From: Chondrilla cf. caribensis
Taxonomy: Eukaryota > Porifera > Demospongiae > Chondrillida > Chondrillidae
DNA length: 64,000 nt
Reading direction: 5' to 3'
Assembly (NCBI GenBank): GCA_964020155.1
Contig: OZ026557.1
Coordinates: 1,698,501 to 1,762,500, forward strand
Shown here: positions 34,046 through 45,754 of the stretch, piece after piece
Numbering within the stretch: position 1 is the first letter of the stretch
How the letters are laid out: every line of letters starts with the position of its first letter
The notes under the pieces: model-generated
The model's input: only the letters and a program-made list of their open reading frames with translations
Database searches by the model: none
Told to the model about the DNA's origin: nothing
Translations under genes and position numbers: made by a program

Positions 34046-35377
34046 CTTTATCTTCTTCTTGGGATGATTCTTGCATGAATAGGCAGTTGAGTCCTTCTAT
34101 TTCTACCTTCTACCAGCAGTGTAGTTGTTACTTTATATGCATATCATGCCAACCTTAGCAAACTTAACTCTACTTTTAATACTAAAATATGCCTGTATGC
34201 CCATGTAACTTTATAATATTGTATATTGTATTAGTTTGTTAGTAAGTGTTATAGCAGTAATATAATTGGAATAGTACCAGATGTTCCCATGTATGCATAC
34301 ACAGGTGTCAACACACCCACACACACAGGTGTGTAAACACATGCTATGCATTGTCCACAAAGTGCACACATTACTATTGATCCTCGGTCCATTAGGTTTG
34401 GGTGAAATACCCCCCCCCACACACACACACATAGTGAATCTGCAAACCATACAGATACACACGCAATGCCCTCTCTCTTGGAGTCAATATCAAAATGGAA
34501 TTCATAATGCTCTACATGTAGTCAATGTGTAATGTATTGTGTACAATGCATAATGTACTTTTGATTTGATCTCATACCGATTGGATTGTTAACAACCATA
34601 ATATGAAATCAGTACTGAATGCATCAAGTACGTGCATACCTTTTCAATCAGGATCCGGATTTGGTGAAGATCCACCACCAGATTAGTTGGAGGACACCCC
34701 TTCCTACTTCCCACATTTGTTCTTAATACACTGTCCCTCTTCTGAGTACCTGGAGTATATAAACACTATGAACTACACTCTCATTGTTCTATATCATGTT
34801 GAGATCATAATATTATAGGTATAATTGAGAGTTGTAATGTTGTGCATGTACAGTGTACACCTATAATGTATACTTATCTGTTGATCTAAACGTACGAATT
34901 CACTGTACATACCATACCAATTGCTTCTACTAGTCTTATCAGAACATGCAACCTCACATGTTCAACATAATATCACATGATCTGCATACAATTCTCAGTG
35001 CAACTGTCATGATTCATTCAGTTTGTTGACTTGCTCAACTGTGTTCACTCTTCCTTGTCTGCAGATGTGAGAGTACCTCCCATTTCCCCCGCATATAAAG
35101 TAGATATGTAAACATCTATACCACCAGGTTAGTTAGTGGCCACCCCTCCTACTTACCACACTTGTACTTTAAACCAACTGTTTCTTCTTTGAATACGTGA
35201 TTTGAATCTAATAATAGCTTGACTATGGTGACAATGAATTCTCTACATCTGGTAACAATACACACACCTGCTCCACTGGTATGAAGTACCTCCCATTTCC
35301 CCCGCACACTGAGTAGACATGTAAACTACAAGTTCACACATTTTTCAATAGAATAACCTTTTCCAACCCATGATGCT

Positions 35378-35694
35378 GACTATGATAATGGTGGTCAAAA
35401 CTGTGCCAAATCATTCAAAGGGGCGTGGTGGTACAATGCCTGCCACCTTTCCAACCTAAACGGCCTGTATCATGGTGGGAGTCACAATTCCTTTGCTGAC
35501 GGCGTGAACTGGCTTTCTTGGAAGGATTCTAGTCACACTCTGAAGGTTCATTGACCACATCCAGAGTATAGTATATGGTGTGTGGTATTCTGTAACGGGC
35601 TGTATCATGATGGGCAGGTAGTTCCAGCTAAAAGACCTTCTGTGACCACAAGTAGAATCACGAAGCTCCAGGGAGTGCTAGTAGTGAAGTTCAT
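35378..35694. pseudogene. Inverted chimera 4, longest FReD part
   Basis: Plus strand 35378-35554 encodes 58 residues to a stop: [58 protein letters not shown]. Recognisable FReD sequence begins ~20 bp earlier (THDAD). Then a ~50-bp spacer, then minus-strand leader with ATG at 35694 ([19 protein letters not shown]) ending in TGA after TTCPS. The TATA box is intact (35746-35753). The FReD part differs from types A-C, so it derives from a fourth kind of FReD not present whole in the window. Confidence 0.85.
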
Positions 35695-35909
35695 CTTTAT
35701 CTTCTTCTTGGGATGATTCTTGTGTGGACGGCAGTTGAGTCCTCATATTTATACCCTCTGCCAGCAGTATAGTTGTTACTTTATATGCATATCATGCCAA
35801 CCTTAGCTAAACTTAACTGCACTTTTATGCTAAAATATCCCTGTATTAATTATTGGATTAGTACCAGATGTTTCTAGTATGTATACGTACATACACAGGT
35901 GTCAATTCA

Positions 35910-35910
<1 letters not shown>

Positions 35911-35982
<72 letters not shown>
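35911..35982. repeat. (CA)n microsatellite
   Basis: About 35 CA units, at the position where related units have the short CA-rich block GGTGTCAACACACACA. Confidence 0.95.
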
Positions 35983-35987
<5 letters not shown>

Positions 35988-36466
35988 TTGTCCACAAAAT
36001 GCACACATTACTATTAATGCATGCATGCAACCTTATTTTGAACACACGCTCAACATGATATCACATGATCTACAGAAAATTCCCAGCACAGATGTCATGA
36101 CTCATTCAGTTTGTTGACTTGCTCAACTGTGTCCACTCTTCCTTGTCTGCAGATGTGAAAGTACCTCCCATTTCCCCCGCATATAAAGTAGATATGTAAA
36201 CATCTATACCACCAGGCTAGTTAGTGGCCACCCCTCCTACTTACCACACTTGTACTTTAAACCAACTGTTTCTTCTTTGAATATGTGATTTGAATCTAAT
36301 AATAGCTTGAATGTGGTGACAATGAATTCTCTACATCTGGTAACAATACACACACCTGCTCCACTGGTATGAAGTACCTCCTATTTCCCCTGCACACTGA
36401 GTAGACATGTAAGTCTACATGTTCACACCTTTTCCAATAGAATAACCTTTTCCAACCCATGATGCT

Positions 36467-36862
36467 GACTATCATAATGGTGGTCAAAACTGTGCCAAAT
36501 CATTCAAAGGGACATTATGGTACAATGCCTGCCAACATTCCAACCTGAATGAGCTGTATGCATCACGGTGGGAGTCACAATTCCTTTGCTGATGACATGA
36601 ACTGGCTTCTGAAGTCTTCATATTTTCAACAACTTCTTCAGACTGTCCACTGCAGAGACTACTTCCTGCTTTATGATCTCGACTAGTCTCTCCAAAATAA
36701 CATTGTTGATTATCATTTCCTTCAATTTGATATAATCTTCATATTATGAGAATACTCCTGGAGAGCTGTCTTTACCATCACGTCCATCACGTCCTGGAGG
36801 TCCGATGGGCAGGTAAAGTATAGAATCAGGGAGCTCCAAAGAGTGCTAGTAGTGAAGTTCAT
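36467..36862. pseudogene. Inverted chimera 5, longest N-terminal part
   Basis: Plus-strand FReD fragment 36467-36610 ([20 protein letters not shown], then HSNLNELY, frame then broken). Minus-strand N-terminal part 36862-36615 includes signal peptide, collagen-like triplets and coiled coil, with deletions (signal peptide runs into TCPSDLQDV) and a frameshift. A type A promoter region lies upstream, with TATA changed to GTATAAAATTAA. Confidence 0.8.
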
Positions 36863-37315
36863 CTTTATCTTCTTCTTTGGATGATTCTTGACAGTGTGGG
36901 CAGGTAATTGAGTCCTCATATTAATTTTATACCTTCTGCCAGCAGGATAGTTGTTACTTTACATGCGTATGTACCTGAACTTAAAGTAACTGTACTTTCA
37001 ATACTAAATATGCCTGTATACCAATGTAACTTTATGTACAATTTATTAATTTGTTAGAAAGTGTTATAATATAAAAGTCCTATTATTGTAATAGTGCCAG
37101 ATGTTCATATGTCAATATTACTGATCCAATGGATTCACATAGACAGGTGTTAACACGCACACCTGTACACACACAAGCACAGGTGTGTAAAAACATGCCA
37201 TGCATTGTCCACAAAGTATCACACATTGGTAGTGATCCCTGGTCCATTGGTATGGGGTAAAATATCCCCCTCCACAATTAGTAAATCTGCAAACTATAGA
37301 GATACACGCTCAGCT

Positions 37316-37805
37316 AGTCTAGATGCTAACCCCTACTTTTACCCTTAAATCCGCATGGGCAAAGGATTGTAGGGTCTAGCAACTATTGCACTTTAACACC
37401 TCTATTGATCACTGCTCAGGGGCGTTAATGCACCATACGTGAACAATTGTAAGAGGAGCTTTCGTACAGTATTCTGGCTTGAATTCAGTATTTAACCTTT
37501 CTCCTTGCTTCGAAGTGCCAAAAGGTGGAACTTCATTATCAAATAACATGCAGTTCTGGATCTGATGAGAGTTGTTCTTGTTCTTTTCCACCATTTTGTT
37601 CATCTGATATAGTCACATGACATTGAAAATCCACTGCAAGATGTAGTCTAGCTGCTAACCCTGGAGCATTAATTGTAGATGGGGCGGCTCCTGGATTCAG
37701 GGGGAGGGATCTGATTGGTTGAAGCAAAGTGTTAAAAGTGCAATAGCTGTTAGACCCTACTTTCCTTCAAACATGCGTGGGGTAAAATTAGGGGCTAGCA
37801 GCTAG
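37316..37805. mobile_element. TIR element, ~490 bp, ~85-bp inverted ends
   Basis: Left CTAGATGCTAACCCCTACTT, GTAGGGTCTAGCAACTATTG and CACTTTAACAC. Right end is the inverse: GTGTTAAAAGTGCAATAGCT, GTTAGACCCTACTTTCC, AATTAGGGGCTAGCAGCTAG. No transposase. It interrupts sequence that is contiguous in related units (GCTCA, then AGT-CTTTCTCTTGTGGTCAA). Target duplication unclear, possibly CTCA. Confidence 0.8.
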
Positions 37806-38141
37806 ATTAATACTCAAAGTACTTTCTCTTGTGGTCAATAATGTTGATGTTGTACAAGTAGTCTACTGTACATGTAATGTATTGTGTACAATGCATGATG
37901 TATACTGTTGATTTTATCTCACCCTGATTGAGATTAACAACCATACGAAATCAGTACTGGATGTACCGTCAAGTACATACATTTTCAATCAAGACATTGT
38001 GAAGATCCACCACCAGATCAGTGAAGGACACCCCTTCCTACCACACACTTTTGTACTTAGTACCCTGTCCCTTTTCTGAGTGCCTAAGTAAACACTATAA
38101 ACTACACTCTCGTTGTTCCATTACATGTTGAAGTCCATAAC

Positions 38142-39150
38142 ACAATTTCGGATGCATGCACACCGTCCTGTGTGTGCTATAGTCCTTGCATGTGGTGACA
38201 AGCAACAAAACGTCAAATTTTTCTTGGCACCACGGCCTCTTCTGTATGTATGTCATCACAGCACAAATATAGATGCACGGACACACTCCTGCATGGAACT
38301 AGTACAGTCCTTCTCATGTCAAAAATGATGCGTTTTGTCGCCCATCAGAAATTCTCCCCGGTGTTCATATTGCATATATAATATTACATATATTTGTGTA
38401 TGTACATTCCAATATAAGTGTAATACACCTTGTGGTGATCACTAAGGTAATTTCATATTCCGTTGCTGGTCACCAAGGGCTGGCCAGTGTCCATGCCAAA
38501 CTCACCAACACAATTTCGGATGCATACACACCGTCCTGAGTGTGCTATAGGCCTCATGGTGACAAGCCAAAGAGAATCTGATGTTAATTTTTTCCTTGTC
38601 CCCATGGCCTTTCCTGTGTGCATGTGATGCATCATATCACAAATATGGATGCACGGACACACTCCTGGAACCAGTACGGTCTTTCTGATATCAAAAATGA
38701 TACATTTTGCCATCCATTGAAAATTCTCTCTAGTGTCTATATGGCACAATATGATATCGCATATACTTTTGTATGTACATTCCAATATAAGTGTAATACA
38801 CCTTGTGGTGATCACTCTGGTAATTTCACATTCCCGTACTGGTCGCCAAGGGCTACCCAGTGTCCATGCCAAATTCACCAACACAATTTCGGATGCATAC
38901 ACACCGTCCTGTGTGTGCTATAGGCCTTGTGGTGACAAGTAAAAAATGTCAAATTTTTTCCTTGTCACCACTGCCTCTCTTGTGTGTACGTGATGCATGA
39001 TAGCACAAATACAGATGCACAGACACACTCCTGGAACTAGCACGGTTTTTCTAATATCAAAACGCTACATTTTGTCGGGGATCAAAAATTCTCCTCAGTG
39101 TCCATATGGCATATAATAATATTATTGCATAGATTTGTTTGTACATTAAA
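38142..39150. repeat. ~370-bp tandem repeat, about 2.7 copies
   Basis: Units begin ACAATTTCGGATGCAT at 38142, 38510 and 38883 (periods 368 and 373). Each carries CACACCGTCCTG-GTGTGCTATAG, GGACACACTCCTG, ATTTTG-C and, in the first two, CACCTTGTGGTGATCACT. The ORFs inside (for example 38453-38902 minus) are frame accidents. Confidence 0.9.
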
Positions 39151-39528
39151 TTAATTAAATCACAGCGTTGTGGTGTTTGGTGTGAAACTGTGGCTCTCTC
39201 TATATTTTCATTGCAAATGTATTGTAATGAACTTACACTAAATATCGTACATGTAACCCAGGCAGTGAATATGACATTGCCTTCAATGTACATATTATTA
39301 TATGATTTTATAAGTATAATTATTATAACATTTTTATTACCAAGTATACAATCTCGTATGAAGAATTAATGCATTATAATTATTATAATGCATTTGTAGT
39401 GCTTTAATGAAATTACTAATTAATCACCACATCATGATAATACTAATATAAAGTATAATGAGGTTATTATGGTTGCTACTGTAAACATAATCAGATGTCA
39501 TATATATCATGAATGTGTACATATCCAA

Positions 39529-40521
39529 TTATCCTGTAGTTCTGACCTTCATCTCGGTAAACTTCAGAGAGTAGTTATCACCTTTGAATGTTTCCCAGAC
39601 CACACCGTTAGCAGAGGAAGAATAACGACCACGGAAATACTGCCCATTCAAGTTGGAATCATGGCAGCTACCATACCACCATGCCCCATTGAAAGACATG
39701 GCACAGTTGATAAAATGTGCATCATTGTCCCGGTCATATGTTGAGAATGGTCTGCTGTTATGATGTGCTAAACTGTTACCAGCATTTCCTGAATACCCAC
39801 TCAGTTCTAGTCTATAACTTGCAGATGCACCCCTCACTTTAAATGAACTGTATTGAGCATATCTATTATTTCCACTCCAATCCTCCAGATCAATACGAAG
39901 TTCAGAATCAGTTCCATTGGTCAACCTATGTATAAACTCAAGTCCAAGCCAGAATTCTTTAGAGAGGTTCCCAAATCCGTTAGTGTAGTTGACCCAGTTC
40001 CTGTAGAAGTTCACACTTCCATCTTGTCTCCTCTGAAAGACGGTCCATCCTCCACCATCAGTATCCATGTCGCAATAAACATCAAATGGAGGAAGAGAGT
40101 CCGGTTGGATTGTGTAGACACCCGATTGAGTATAGTTGTTGTTGAGGGCATCACGACAGTCTCTGAATACAGGCACTGGAGGTGGTGTTGTCCTCTCAGT
40201 CATGTTGGTAGCATTGTTAGTTTCATTTCGGCAACACTGCATCTCAGTTTTCAGTCTGTCAACTACAGAGACTACTTCCTGCTTTATGATCTGGACTAGT
40301 TTCTCCGAAATAACATCATTGATTACTATTTCCTTCAATTTGATATAATCTTCATATGAAAACACTCCTGGAGAGCCGTCCTTACCATCACGTCCATCAC
40401 GTCCCGGAGGTCCTGGTACAGGGTGGTAAGGAGTCGATGGGCAGGTAGTTCCAGCTACGAGACCTTCTATGATTACTAGTAGAATCAGGAAGCTCCAAAG
40501 AGTGCTAGTAGTGAAGTTCAT
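39529..40521 (-). CDS. Secreted collagen-like/FReD protein, type A, copy 4
   Basis: Single exon, 330 residues, ATG at 40521. Signal peptide (STLWSFLILLVIIEGLVAG), five Gly-X-Y triplets, coiled coil with CCRN, linker TTPPPVPVF, FReD. Calcium loop YDRDNDAHFINCA keeps the Asp-X-Asp pair. Variable part: [58 protein letters not shown] and VVWETFKGDNYS. It ends in KVRTTG where the others have KVRAIG. The conserved first half carries SVNFYRNW instead of SEDFYRNW. No defects visible. Confidence 0.9.
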   Translation of the reverse strand: MNFTTSTLWSFLILLVIIEGLVAGTTCPSTPYHPVPGPPGRDGRDGKDGSPGVFSYEDYIKLKEIVINDVISEKLVQIIKQEVVSVVDRLKTEMQCCRNETNNATNMTERTTPPPVPVFRDCRDALNNNYTQSGVYTIQPDSLPPFDVYCDMDTDGGGWTVFQRRQDGSVNFYRNWVNYTNGFGNLSKEFWLGLEFIHRLTNGTDSELRIDLEDWSGNNRYAQYSSFKVRGASASYRLELSGYSGNAGNSLAHHNSRPFSTYDRDNDAHFINCAMSFNGAWWYGSCHDSNLNGQYFRGRYSSSANGVVWETFKGDNYSLKFTEMKVRTTG

Positions 40522-40572
40522 CTTTATCTTCTTCTTGGGATGATTCTTGTGTGGACGGCAGTTGAGTCCTCA

Positions 40573-40580
40573 TATTTATA
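40573..40580 (-). promoter_or_regulatory. TATA box of type A copy 4
   Basis: TATAAATA, 52 bp upstream of the ATG at 40521. Confidence 0.75.
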
Positions 40581-40849
40581 CCTTCTGCCAGTAGTAGTAT
40601 GTCAGTTATGTATTATGGTAGATCACAGGAGGAAAATGTCAATGTCATTCAAGATGAAATGCTATTGAAACAGTATTCTCTGTTACATTCCTAAAATATG
40701 TGCAATGTACAATGGTTCAAGGCATATTTTCTGAAACAGGAAACATTCAGTAACTTTCTATTGACAGGCACTCTACTGTATTATCTAGACATACACTTGA
40801 CCCTACATGCACATGTCATCTGTATGTGGGTGAATGTACATAAAAAGAG

Positions 40850-41145
40850 CATGAATTAACTGTATAAACATAATGTCACACAGGAGAAAAATACCATTTT
40901 TATTGATGTTAAAGCATAATGATTGTTGAATATCCTAGTTTCAGTATGTATACATCGAAAAAGGACACATTCATAGAATGAAACTGCTTATTTCCTCCTG
41001 TTCCATACGTACATGTTACATAAACAACACAGGAAGAAAACATCCGTTATAAAGTGAAACACTTAGAAACGTTGGCATTATTGAACATTACAATGCATTC
41101 TTACTGAAACAGGAACATTGTGGAATGGAATGGAATTGATATATG

Positions 41146-41194
<49 letters not shown>

Positions 41195-41570
41195 CCTAGT
41201 TTCATTATGTATACATTGAAGAATGACACATTCAATAGAATTCATTTTGAATGAAACTGCTTATTTCCTCCTGTTCCATACATATTAATACAACACAGGA
41301 AGAAAACATCTGTTACAAAGTGAAACTATTACTGAAACGTTATTGAACGTCCCCGTTACAATGCATTCCTACTGAAATAGGAACATTCCACAATGTTCCA
41401 ATAGACGTTTATCCTGTGAATGCATGTATGTTTGATTTTCTCCCTTTGGTCTCCTACACCTGCATGGCTTGCTGGTATGAGGCACCTGTCATTTCTCCCA
41501 TACTACAAATGTACCCTAACAAGGGGAAGTGAGGGAAGACTCCAATTCAGAGAGTTCAAAGGTTCTTGTT
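40850..41570. repeat. Module Y, copy 2, with (AT)n tract
   Basis: Partner of 12030-12480. It contains an internal duplication: TATCCTAGTTTCA-TATGTATACAT occurs twice, around 40933 and 41192. Between them is a (TA)n tract at about 41152-41190. The palindrome GGAACATTCCACAATGTTCC is at about 41381. Confidence 0.75.
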
Positions 41571-42435
41571 CATTCATTCAATTGTACTTATTCAGTGCAA
41601 TATCCAATAACAATTACATAATTATTATAAATCAAAGTGTTCATATGTTTTCACTATTCCTATAACTAGCTATATACATGGTGCTGACGTACATGTTATC
41701 AACGCAAAGATTATTTTTTAATTAAATGCAGTTTGTAGCGATATATGAGTAGTCTCCCTGGATAGGCTCACTCTCCAGACCAGAGTTTGAAGGTCTGGGA
41801 ATAAAGAACTTGACATATTATATATGCCCATAATTACATTCATAGTATAAACCAAAATAAATATTCACATGTACTGTACAATAATAATATTTATACCCAT
41901 TCAATGATTCGTGCACTAGCTAAGTAAGACAAATTCAAATGATAGAATTTATGGACACAAAATGCTAGAGGCCTGTAGCCACACCCTCAGTGAAGATGCA
42001 TGCATAACACCATTAACTGGGTCATACCATACAATGTTATAGGAGTTTACCTTCACTACAAAAATGCTGCCAATAATTTGGTGGACATTATTATACTGTC
42101 CTGTTGTATCTGAAAATGGGAGTTAGTAATTATAATAATATTATACTTATGATATATGGAACTCACATTAGGCTATACCATGCAATCTTAGGATATGAAA
42201 TATCTATAGTGTGTGTCTGAACAAATATAGCTAAAGTGTGATAAATCCATGTACTATGGTGAATAATATTGTTTTATATTATAACCTGTACGCATTGGAA
42301 ACAAAATATTTTTATGTTGCAATCATGTAAATAATAATTGAAATACATTGATCATAAGAGAATGTAAGCTTAATTGCTCAACTATTACTTTCAGTAGCTT
42401 ATTTTTGATGCCTTGTTTTTCCTTAGACCATCATT
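41570..42435. other. AT-rich intergenic stretch
   Basis: No gene recognised. The right end is the 3' flank of the type A pseudogene and resembles other FReD 3' flanks (TTATGTTGCAATCATGT). Confidence 0.5.
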
Positions 42436-43441
42436 GCATAATATCAAGTTCAGCCAATAGCTCTGGTCATCATCTCAGTGAACTTCAGAGTGTAATTGTG
42501 ACCCTTCCAGTCCATCAGCATAGGAGTAGTGACTGCCATGGTGATATAGTCCGTTCAAGTTAGACGAATGACATGCTACATATCAACATGCTTTCAAAGT
42601 TACAGTGCAGTTCCCAGAACTTGCATTAGTGTCAGGGTTGTATGTTGTGAATGGTCTCCCATTGTGCCCATTGTGTAGTGTGAAACTGTCACCAGCATTT
42701 CCTGTATAATTGCTAACTTCAAGTCTGTACTTAGTGGATGCATCCCTCACTCAAAAAGAGCTGTACTGAGCGTATCTCTTATCTCCACTCCAATCCTTCA
42801 GGTCAATATGAAGATCAGAATCACTTTTATCGGTCAACCTATGTATAAACTCAAGTCCAAGCCAGAATTCATTAGAGAGGTTCCCAAAGCCATTAGTGTA
42901 GTTGACCCAGTTCCTGTAGAAGTTTTCACTGCCATCTTGTCTCCTCTGAAAGACGGTCCATCCTCCTCCATCAGTATCCATGTCGCAATAAACATCAAAT
43001 GGAGGAAGAGAGTCTGGTTGGATGGTGTAGACACCCGATCGAGTGTAGTTGTTGTTGAGGGTATCACGGCAGTCTCTGATTACAGGCATTGGAGGTGGTG
43101 TCGATCTCTCACTCATGTTGGTAGCATTGTTGGCTAAATTTCAGCAACATTGCATCTCGGTCTTCAGACTGTCAACTGCAGAGACTATTTCTTGCTTAAA
43201 GTTTATGATCTCGACTAGTTTTTTCTGAAATAACATCATTGATTATCATTTCCTTCAATTTGATATAATCTTCATATGAAAACACTCCTGGAGAGCTGTC
43301 CTTACCATCACGTCCATCACGTCCTGGAGGTCCTGGTACAGGGTGGTAAGAAGAGGATGGGCAGGTAGTTCCAGCTACGAGATCTTCTGTGATCACAAGT
43401 AGAATCAGGAAGCTCCAGAGTATGTTAGTAAAACAGGTCAT
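42436..43441 (-). pseudogene. Type A FReD pseudogene
   Basis: ATG at 43441 starts a normal type A protein (signal peptide, Gly-X-Y triplets, coiled coil). Lesions follow in order. An extra base in the coiled coil (ISEKTSRDHKL then stop, about 43200). TGA in place of Arg just after CC (about 43138). TGA for Arg in SSFRVRD (about 42752). TGA for Trp in the GAWWY motif (about 42580). A deletion removing part of the last 20 residues. The first half of the FReD (43116-42751) is open and nearly identical to live copies. Clearly dead, yet the TATA box (43494-43501) is intact. Confidence 0.92.
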
Positions 43442-44107
43442 CTTTATCTTCTTCTTGAGATGATTCTTGTGTGGACAGGCAGTTAAGTCCACTTATTTAT
43501 ACTTTCTGCCAGTAGTAGTAAGTTTGTAATATTATGTTAGATCACAGGAGGAATTCGAAAATGCCAATGTCATTCAGGATGAAACACTATTGAAACAGTA
43601 TTCCCTGTTAAAGATCTAAAATATGTACAACCATGGTTCGTTACATATTTTCTGATCAGAAACAGAAACATTCAACAATGTTATTTTGGTGTTCTTTATT
43701 CAATGACACTGCATAGTATGTACCATGTGGATAATACCCTTAACTTTAATATACCATAATATCCTTAAATAACCTTAACTATACTGTATATACATGTATT
43801 GCACAATTTTTTATTTACACATACTGTGCTGTGTGTATATTGCTTGCAGTATAAAGGTTTGACACTATACTTTGTACATTAATATTAATTTTATTAATAT
43901 CTCTGATATGTGAATTCATGTAAAAACTTTATTTCACAATAATATTACTTGTATGACAGAGTGATATTGCATATTATCAAGACATACACTTATCCCTACA
44001 TGCACATGATGTCATCTGAGTGTGAGTGAATGTACACAAGCATAGAAGAAACACAATGTAATACAACACAGGTGGAATATACCAATTTTACTATGGATGA
44101 AACATAT

Positions 44108-44284
44108 ACAGTGGGACTCTCTATTCCAAACCTCTGAAATGAGGACACCTCTGTAATAAGGACACCATTTTGTGTCCCAGTGTAGTACTATAGTGTATTA
44201 GATGACTTCTGAATTGAGGACACCTCTGTATTAAGGACGAAAATTAAAGTCCCAAAGTGTCCTTAATAGAGAGGTTCCACTGTA
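44108..44284. mobile_element. Tc1/pogo-like MITE
   Basis: Bounded by TACAGTGGGACTCTCTATT and its imperfect inverse AATAGAGAGGTTCCACTGTA, so the ends are flanked by TA. The interior repeats GAGGACACCTCTGTA twice. No coding capacity. Related to 4999-5192. Confidence 0.8.
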
Positions 44285-44369
44285 TTAAATACCTACAATG
44301 CATAATAATGTAATTTGATTTCATAAGAATAATGATAATATTGTGCACCATTGAGCCTGGGGTATGCAT

Positions 44370-44835
44370 GTCACTGCAAGAAAGGGAGGTTAGTGTTCCA
44401 GCAGCACAATGAAGTAAGAGATACTCAAGGGACATTGCCACAATTTCATACCCCAAAGTCACAAAAGAGAATATCGTTAGTGAGGCATTAGAGGTTAGGA
44501 TCCTTAAGATCAGAGGTATCTGGCAGCCATTGGCTGAGGTATTGTTTGATATTGGTGTTGTTGACACTGACAACCAGTCATGTGTACACCAGACCTTCAA
44601 TAACATTCTCACTTCAACTGAGAAAGAGAAGGTGTACTATAAAGCAACTTCAGCACAATATGCATCATTTTCCCCTTTTGTAGTGTCTGTTGATGGCTAC
44701 ATCAGAAAAAAAGCCAAGGTATTGCTCTCACAGTTTACAGACAAAAACTGGCAAATTCACAAGGCATGGGGTTGTGATGGGATGGGTGCAGATAATGATG
44801 CCATTTGCAATTCTGTGTGCCACCAATATGCATGA
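44370..44835 (+). mobile_element. Retroelement-type coding fragment upstream of a FReD copy
   Basis: The plus strand encodes CKKG-LVFQQHNEVRDT, and in another frame EALEVRILKIRGIWQPLAEV, LFDIGVVDTDNQS and FSPFVVSVDGYIRKKAKVLL. I recognise this order (CKKGG-RHNE-RD; W--A-FD--VVDTDA-S; F-P-VVSVDG--G-EA--LL) from protein models abundant in coral and sponge genomes that follow reverse transcriptase domains. The exact element class is not certain. Two frames are needed to read it and it ends abruptly near 44835, just before the truncated FReD gene. Confidence 0.6.
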
Positions 44836-44869
44836 GGGGATCCAGAACCAAATGGAGAAATGACTGACT

Positions 44870-45754
44870 GTGACCAGTGCACTAGCAGACTGTGGAGAAG
44901 ATAGGAAAGACAGAAAGATTGGATCCTACCAGATTCAGCCCAACTGTACTGTGAAGTGCTCCATGCACTGTGAGCTGGATGGATTCCATTTTGAACAAGA
45001 ACTACCATATCCAGGTCAGACCACTGAGATATTATCCTCTTTACTCCCCTCATCCACCAAGAATGGATCCCTTGACATTGGCACTACTACCCCAACACCA
45101 TCTCCAATGCCTGTATTCAGAGACTGCCGTGATGCCCTCAACAACAGCTACACTCAATCGGGTGTCTATACCATCCAACCAGACTCTCTTCCTCCATTTG
45201 ATGTTTATTGCGACATGGATACTGATGGAGGAGGATGGACCGTCTTTCAGAGGAGACAAGATGGAAGTGAAGACTTTTACAGGAACTGGGTCAGCTACAC
45301 TAACGGCTTTGGGAACCTCTCGAATGAATTCTGGCTTGGACTTGAGTTTATACATAGGTTGACCAATGGAACTGATTCCGAACTTCGTATTGACCTGGAG
45401 GATTGGAGTGGAGATGAGAGATACGCTCAGTACAGCTCTTTTCGAGTGAGGGATGCATCCACCAAGTACAGACTTCAAGTTAGCGGGTATACAGGAACAG
45501 CCAATGACAGTATGGCATATCATAACAACAAACCTTTCTCAACACATGACCAAGACAATGATTTATGGGTGAACAACTGTGCTGAGAGATTCAAAGGAGC
45601 ATGGTGGACCCATGAATGTTTCTATTCTGACCTGAATGGGGAGTATTTCCGTGGTAGTCATTCTAACTATGCTAGGGGTGTGATCTGGTATCATTGGAAG
45701 GGATTTTATTACTCTCTGAAGTTTACTGAGATGAAAGTCAGAGCTATTGGCTGA
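44870..45754 (+). pseudogene. Type B FReD gene lacking its 5' end
   Basis: The only large FReD copy on the plus strand. Similarity to type B starts inside the signal peptide (TSALADCGEDRKDRKIGSYQ). A TGA stop lies three codons upstream and there is no ATG until the Met of CSMHC (44963), so no signal peptide is encoded. The rest, 290 codons, is intact: Cys-rich segment, linker, FReD with HDQDNDLWVNNCAERFKGAW. The usual CHxSNLNG motif is changed to CFYSDLNG. The preceding DNA is the retroelement fragment. It is either a pseudogene or the last exon of a rearranged gene with a new 5' exon; the clean frame argues for recent damage. Confidence 0.75.

Noticed and set aside
38142..39150. CRISPR-like array
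   Set aside because: The ~370-bp units are ordinary tandem repeats with no short repeat/spacer structure, and the DNA is eukaryotic.
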